Origin: Leptodactylus fallax
Taxonomy: Eukaryota; Chordata; Amphibia; Anura; Leptodactylidae
Assembly: GCA_947044405.1 (NCBI GenBank)
Contig: CAMRHE010000067.1
Coordinates: forward strand, 5,275,501 to 5,339,500
Direction: 5' to 3'
DNA: 64,000 nucleotides
Each line of letters starts with the position of its first letter. Position 1 is the stretch's first letter. Below the pieces are notes generated by a model. The model was given only the letters and a program-made list of their open reading frames with translations, was not told the DNA's origin and ran no database searches. Positions 59,914-64,000 of this stretch are shown one piece after another. Both the position numbers and the translations under genes were made by a program.

Positions 59914-60232
59914 CTTAGGCCCCATGTAGCGAGCTGCAGTCAAAAAGCTCTGCGGGAAAAACAACGACGGAAACGCATTGCGGTTTTTCCCCACAGTGTT
60001 TCTCAAAGAAAATCCTCAGTGTTTTCCTCTGTGGACTTTCTTCCCCTATTATACCTATACAGAAAACACCAGCGTTTCCGTAGGTATAATTGACATATTG
60101 CGATTTACAAAAACGTGAGTGTTTTTGAAATTGCAGAATTTCCGCTGCGGATATTTTTCTGCAATGTGTGGATGGGATTAGCCAGAATCCCATCCACTTT
60201 GTAAGTACTCTAAAATGCCGTTTTTGCTGAAG
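59914..60232 (+). repeat. Interspersed repeat, family A, copy 4
   Basis: aggccccatgtagcgagctg, ttcctctgtggactttcttc and gtgtggatgggattagccag blocks are in the same order as copies 1 and 2. Confidence 0.7.
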
Positions 60233-61071
60233 CAAAAAAAATAAATAAATTTGTGAACCTAAGGGTTTTTTCCCCAGAGTTTTAAAAATTTACCAAATTG
60301 AAGAAGTCAATTTGATAAATCCCTGAAAGGCCTTCACTGCTGCTGGTCTTTGATTACTTGTCCTTCGGTGATGATGTCACGACGTACATCCACATGACAC
60401 CAGCTGTCGATCAATGGCTGAAGCAGATTCATGCTGTACAGGCCATCATCACATATATTCACTTTTACAATTCATACATGAAACGTTGTTTTATACTTTA
60501 AACTCCTAGGCTATGTTCACACAGCAAAAAACATGCAATGGAAAAAGTGAATTTTTTCATAGATTTATCATCCAGCATTAGACGTTATGATAAATCTGGC
60601 ACCTTTTAAGACAGCCTAGTCCAACTTTTAGACAGTGGGAAAAATTTATTAAAGAGGTTTTTCCCACAAAACAGGTTACAAGGGGTTCAACCGCTCAGAC
60701 CATGACTGGTCAGAACATTGAGAATGAAGCAGTGGTTGGGCAGCCTGTTGTCATATCCACTTTCTTAAAAACTAGCAAGCGGGGCGCGGAAAGCGTTAGT
60801 AGTGCAAAAAAAAACATGAACCAAAGATGTGCCACATCTATGCAGAATTTGTGGCAAAGATCTAATAGTAAATATTCCCCCAGTATTAGTAAATCTGCTC
60901 CATTGAGTCCCAATGAAATCAATTGAAGTCAGATTTGAGGAATTTATTTTCCCCATGTTTATTCCAACACGTTTTCTGTGTGAAAAACAGTGCAGATGGA
61001 ACCAACACTTAGGGAGTGTTCACACGTAGGATTTTTTTTTCCGCTTGACAAAAACCAATGGAGACTTTGAA
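60233..61071. other. Unassigned noncoding stretch
   Basis: Fragments such as tatgttcacacagcaaaaaa and gtgttcacacgtaggat suggest decayed repeats. No gene. Confidence 0.4.
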
Positions 61072-61397
61072 GCCAGGGCCCCATGTAGTGTAAATGCAGT
61101 GAAAAAACCATGGCGTCTTACAGTACCTGGAAAGAGGATGGGATTCTGGCTAATTCTATCAATACACTGCAGAAAAATATCCACAGCGGACACGCTGTGA
61201 CTGTAAAAACCGTCTTGTTTATGTAAATCGCAGTATGTCAGTTATAGCTACGGAAATGCTGGCGTTTTCTGTATAGGTATAATTGAAGCAGAGGAAAACT
61301 CTGCGGACTTTCTGTGAAGAGCACTGATGCGTTTCTGCCATGGTTTTTCCCGCAGAACTTTTTGGCTGCAGCTTGCTATGTGGGGCCTTTGCCTGAA
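61072..61397 (-). repeat. Interspersed repeat, family A, copy 5
   Basis: It has the same blocks as copy 4 in reverse order, ending tatgtggggcctttg. Together with copy 4 it forms an inverted pair about 0.8 kb apart. Confidence 0.65.
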
Positions 61398-61787
61398 GCT
61401 GAATTTGAAATAGCATGCCACTGTATTTTGCCTTTATTGGGCCAAATTGTGCACCGACGGAAAAAGTGTATATTCCACCTCCCATTCATTGCAATGGGGA
61501 GTTCTCAGGTGGAATCCACCTGAAGAATGAGCAGGACGCTTATTTGTTTTCTGCTAGATGAAAAAACTGCTACAGTGGTGAAAAACAGTATTTAGTCAGC
61601 CAGCAATTGTGCAAGTTCTCCCACTTAATAAGATGAGGCCGGCCTGTAATTGTCATCATAGGTAGACCTCAACTATGAGAGACAAAATGAGAAAACAAAT
61701 CCAGAAAATCACATTGTCTGATTTTTAAAGAATTTATTTGCAAATTATGGTGGAAAATAAGTATTTGGTCAATAACAAAAGTTCATC

Positions 61788-62810
61788 TCAATACTTTGTT
61801 ATATATCCTTTGCTGGCAATGACAGAGGTCAAACGTTTTCTGTAAGTCTTCACAAGGTTGGCACACACTGTTGCTGGTATGTTGGCCCATTCCTCCATGC
61901 AGATCTCCTCTAGAGCAGTGATGTTTTGGGGCTGTCGCTGGGCAACACGGACTTTCAACTCCCTCCAAAGGTTTTCTATGGGGTTGAGATCTGGAGACTG
62001 GCTAGGCCACTCCAGGACCTTGAAATGCTTCTTACGAAGCCACTCCTTCGTTGCCCTGGCGGTGTGCTTGGGATCATTGTCATGCTGAAAGACCCAGCCA
62101 CATTTCATCTTCAATGCCCTTGCTGATGGAAGGAGGTTTGCACTCAAAATCTCACGATACATGGCCCCATTCATTCTTTCATGTACACGGATCAGTCGTC
62201 CTGGTCCCTTTGCAGAGAAACAGCCCCAAAGCATGATGTTACCACCCCCATGCTTCACAGTAGGTATGGTGTTCTTTGGATGCAACTCAGCATTCACTCT
62301 CCTCCAAACACGACCAGTTGTGTTTCTACCAAACAGTTCTACTTTGGTTTCATCTGACCATATGACATTCTCCCAATACTCTTCTGGAACATCCAAATGC
62401 TCTCTAGCAAACTTCAGACGGGCCCGGATATGTACTGGCTTAAGCAGGGGGACACGTCTGGCACTGCAGGATCTGAGTCCCTGGCGGCGTAGTGTGTTAC
62501 TGACGGTAACCTTTGTTACGTTAGTCCCAGCTTTCTGCAGGTCATTCACTAGGTCCCCCCGTGTGGTTCTGGGATTTTTGCTCACCGTTCTTGTGATCAT
62601 TTTCACCCCACGGGGTGAGATCTTGCGTGGAGCCCCTGATGGAGGGAGATTATCAGTGGTCTTGTATGTCTTACATTTTCTAATTATTGCTCCCGCAGTT
62701 GATTTCTTCACACCAAGCTGCTTGCCTATTGCAGATTCAGTCTTCCCAGCCTGGTGCAGGTCTACAATTTTGTTTCTGGTGTCCTTCCACAGCTCTTTGG
62801 TCTTCACCAT
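61788..62810 (-). CDS. Tc1-like DD34E transposase, uninterrupted
   Basis: The enzyme would excise and reinsert its own element at TA sites by a cut-and-paste DDE reaction in the nucleus. The 340-residue length is normal for Tc1 transposases. Residues about 1-110 form the paired-like DNA-binding region with two helix-turn-helix units (around 10-47 and 85-111). They are linked by a basic AT-hook-like stretch, [11 protein letters not shown], at 58-68. The catalytic triad is Asp153 in WSDETK, Asp244 in FQHDNDPKH and Glu279 in [11 protein letters not shown], with 34 residues between the last two. [14 protein letters not shown] (187-200) is the conserved glycine-rich box. The start ATG (62810) is supported by a TATA-like box 37 bp upstream. 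No stop or frameshift is visible. Cys46 and Cys237 sit where I recall Trp and Arg in relatives, so activity is not certain. The resemblance is to Passport-type Tc1 elements. Confidence 0.95.
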   Translation of the reverse strand: MVKTKELWKDTRNKIVDLHQAGKTESAIGKQLGVKKSTAGAIIRKCKTYKTTDNLPPSGAPRKISPRGVKMITRTVSKNPRTTRGDLVNDLQKAGTNVTKVTVSNTLRRQGLRSCSARRVPLLKPVHIRARLKFAREHLDVPEEYWENVIWSDETKVELFGRNTTGRVWRRVNAELHPKNTIPTVKHGGGNIMLWGCFSAKGPGRLIRVHERMNGAMYREILSANLLPSARALKMKCGWVFQHDNDPKHTARATKEWLRKKHFKVLEWPSQSPDLNPIENLWRELKVRVAQRQPQNITALEEICMEEWANIPATVCANLVKTYRKRLTSVIASKGYITKY

Positions 62811-62846
62811 AGTGGAGTTTGGCTGTTTGAGGTTGTGGACAGGTGT

Positions 62847-62854
62847 CTTTTATA
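62847..62854 (-). promoter_or_regulatory. TATA-like box of the transposase gene
   Basis: Minus-strand tataaaag, 37 bp before the ATG and within the non-repeat leader between the inverted repeat and the gene. The same box is conserved in the dead copy at 16906-16913. Confidence 0.5.
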
Positions 62855-63379
62855 CTGATAACAATGTCAAACAGGAGCCATTACTACAGGTAATGAGTGG
62901 AGGACAGAGGAGCCTCTTAAAGAAGAAGTTACAGGTCTGTGAGAGCCAGAAATCTTACTTGTTTGTAGGTGACCAAATACTTATTTTCCACCATAATTTG
63001 CAAATACATTCTTAAAAAATCAGACAATGTGATTTTCTGGATTTGTTTTCTCATTTTGTCTCTCATAGTTGAGGTCTACCTATGATGACAATTACAGGCC
63101 GGCCTCATCTTTTAAGTGGGAGAACTTGTACAATTGGTGGCTGACTAAATACTTTTTTCCCCACTGTATTGTCTCCCAGCTATTGAAATGAATGGAAGGC
63201 AGATTTCAGGCGGAATTTGCGGTATATTTAGAGGCAGATTCCGCCTCAAATTCAGCAAAATCCTACATGTGAACACCCCTTTAGGGAATTTGATCAGGCA
63301 GAAAAAAAATCTGCTGATTTTGAAAATCTGCTCAAAATTTGCTTAAAAAATTTGCTTTATGTTGGAGTCCCCCGTGTTC

Positions 63380-63672
63380 GTTAAAGAAAGTCCTTATACT
63401 TCCTCTGTATATTTGCCATTGCTTTTCAAGCCATTCTTGATTTTGGTTATAAAAAAAAAAAAAAAAGGTAGCAAAATCTGGAACAAATAAAGCAGATTTT
63501 CTGCATTGTGTGGCCTCAGCCTTTTCATTCCTACAAAAGGAATGGCAACTATATAGGAAGTTCTTATACTTCTGTCTTCTGCTCAATCCACTCCTGGCTT
63601 TGGCTCAAAAAACTGTAGCAAAATCTGCAACAAAAAAAGCAGCATTTCCGCAACGTGGGGCCTCAGCTTAGG
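63380..63672. repeat. Palindromic repeat, family F, copy 2
   Basis: tggctttggctcaaaaaact, gttcttatacttc and aacgtggggcctcagctta correspond to the copy at 25090-25302. The arms are longer here and include an A run at 63451-63467. Confidence 0.6.
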
Positions 63673-64000
63673 GATGCTTGCCGGACGCTAACAGATAGCA
63701 CACAGGGCAGTGTACAAGAGTTGCTGAGGCAACCGTATGACCCCAAGTGAATATTGTGCAGAGGTAGCTATGGTAACTAGTCTATGCGTATGCCAGACAT
63801 AGTAGTAGTGACCTGGAGGCAGGTATATTCCACGACCTGCTGAAGAATATGGCAATTTTGGACGAGACTCCCATCGTGTGACCAAAGATCACCAGGTCAC
63901 TTCACTAATGTCAAAGAAAAAAGTTCCATAGCGACCACCAGTGACCGTGACTTCTAGGTGCAAAAAACCAGTTGTGATGTTTGACTTGCAGACACGGCGG
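63673..64000. other. Unassigned window end
   Basis: No supported feature. A 65-codon minus-strand frame has no motif. Confidence 0.4.

Larger units (their letters stand above)
61573..63166 (-). mobile_element. Complete Tc1-like transposon with intact transposase (1594 bp)
   Basis: Inverted repeats of about 200 bp lie at 61573-61771 and 62970-63166, with TA at 61571-61572 and 63167-63168. Each carries an outer and an inner direct repeat (gtatttagtca and gtatttggtca), the IR/DR plan. The extreme left end reads cagtggtgaaaaacag, whereas the right end inverts to cagtggggaaaaaagt, so the outer left motif is altered. It has the same orientation as the dead copy at 15628. Confidence 0.95.

Noticed and set aside
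62161..63015. 284-codon plus-strand open frame
   Set aside because: It is antisense to the intact transposase gene and continues into the inverted repeat. It is a shadow frame.

Overview
The window looks like gene-poor, repeat-dense vertebrate chromosomal DNA, most likely from an anuran amphibian. The best clue is the number of short palindromic elements that begin TTAAAG, end CTTTAA and sit on TTAA target duplications. This is the signature of T2-type (Kolobok-class) MITEs described from frogs. Tc1-like elements, hAT elements with CAGGG ends, a V-SINE-like SINE, and L2-like and L1/Tx1-like LINE tails also fit. The species assignment is inference. I found no host protein gene, tRNA, rRNA or CRISPR array that I can defend. 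The only intact gene is a transposase.

Layout. 0-8 kb: a fossil Tc1-like element (1656-2643) interrupted by a small MITE, several internally palindromic repeats, a SINE nested in a TTAA element (4835-5440), a (TA)n tract and more palindromes. 9-18.6 kb: a Tc1 deletion derivative (9289-10223), TTAA MITEs, a GC-rich hAT-like end (14647) and a complete but dead 1.6-kb Tc1 element (15628-17228). 21-27 kb: a hAT-like end with a minisatellite, an L2-like LINE tail, a 418-bp near-perfect palindrome (24115-24532) and an antisense L1/Tx1 reverse-transcriptase fossil. 29-34 kb: a 527-bp hAT element, a 5'-truncated LINE tail and a solo-LTR-like block.

36.7-40.2 kb is the most complex locus. A palindromic element is split by a 3.1-kb hAT-like element with a perfect 8-bp target duplication. 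That element carries two minisatellites, and the longer one reverses orientation twice. 40-57 kb: another LINE tail, large palindromes, a second small hAT, a 104-bp tandem repeat split by a TTAA element, and one TTAA MITE nested inside another. 59-63 kb: a Tc1-like transposase fossil, three clustered copies of a high-copy repeat, and a complete Tc1 element (61573-63166) with an uninterrupted 340-codon DD34E transposase. This last element is the only one that could plausibly be autonomous.

The elements do not form a pathway. What links them is insertion history: target-site duplications and interrupted palindromes give a readable order of events. Most of the other open reading frames are chance products of repeats and palindromes. 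Boundaries not tied to a target duplication are approximate, and all similarity statements are by eye.
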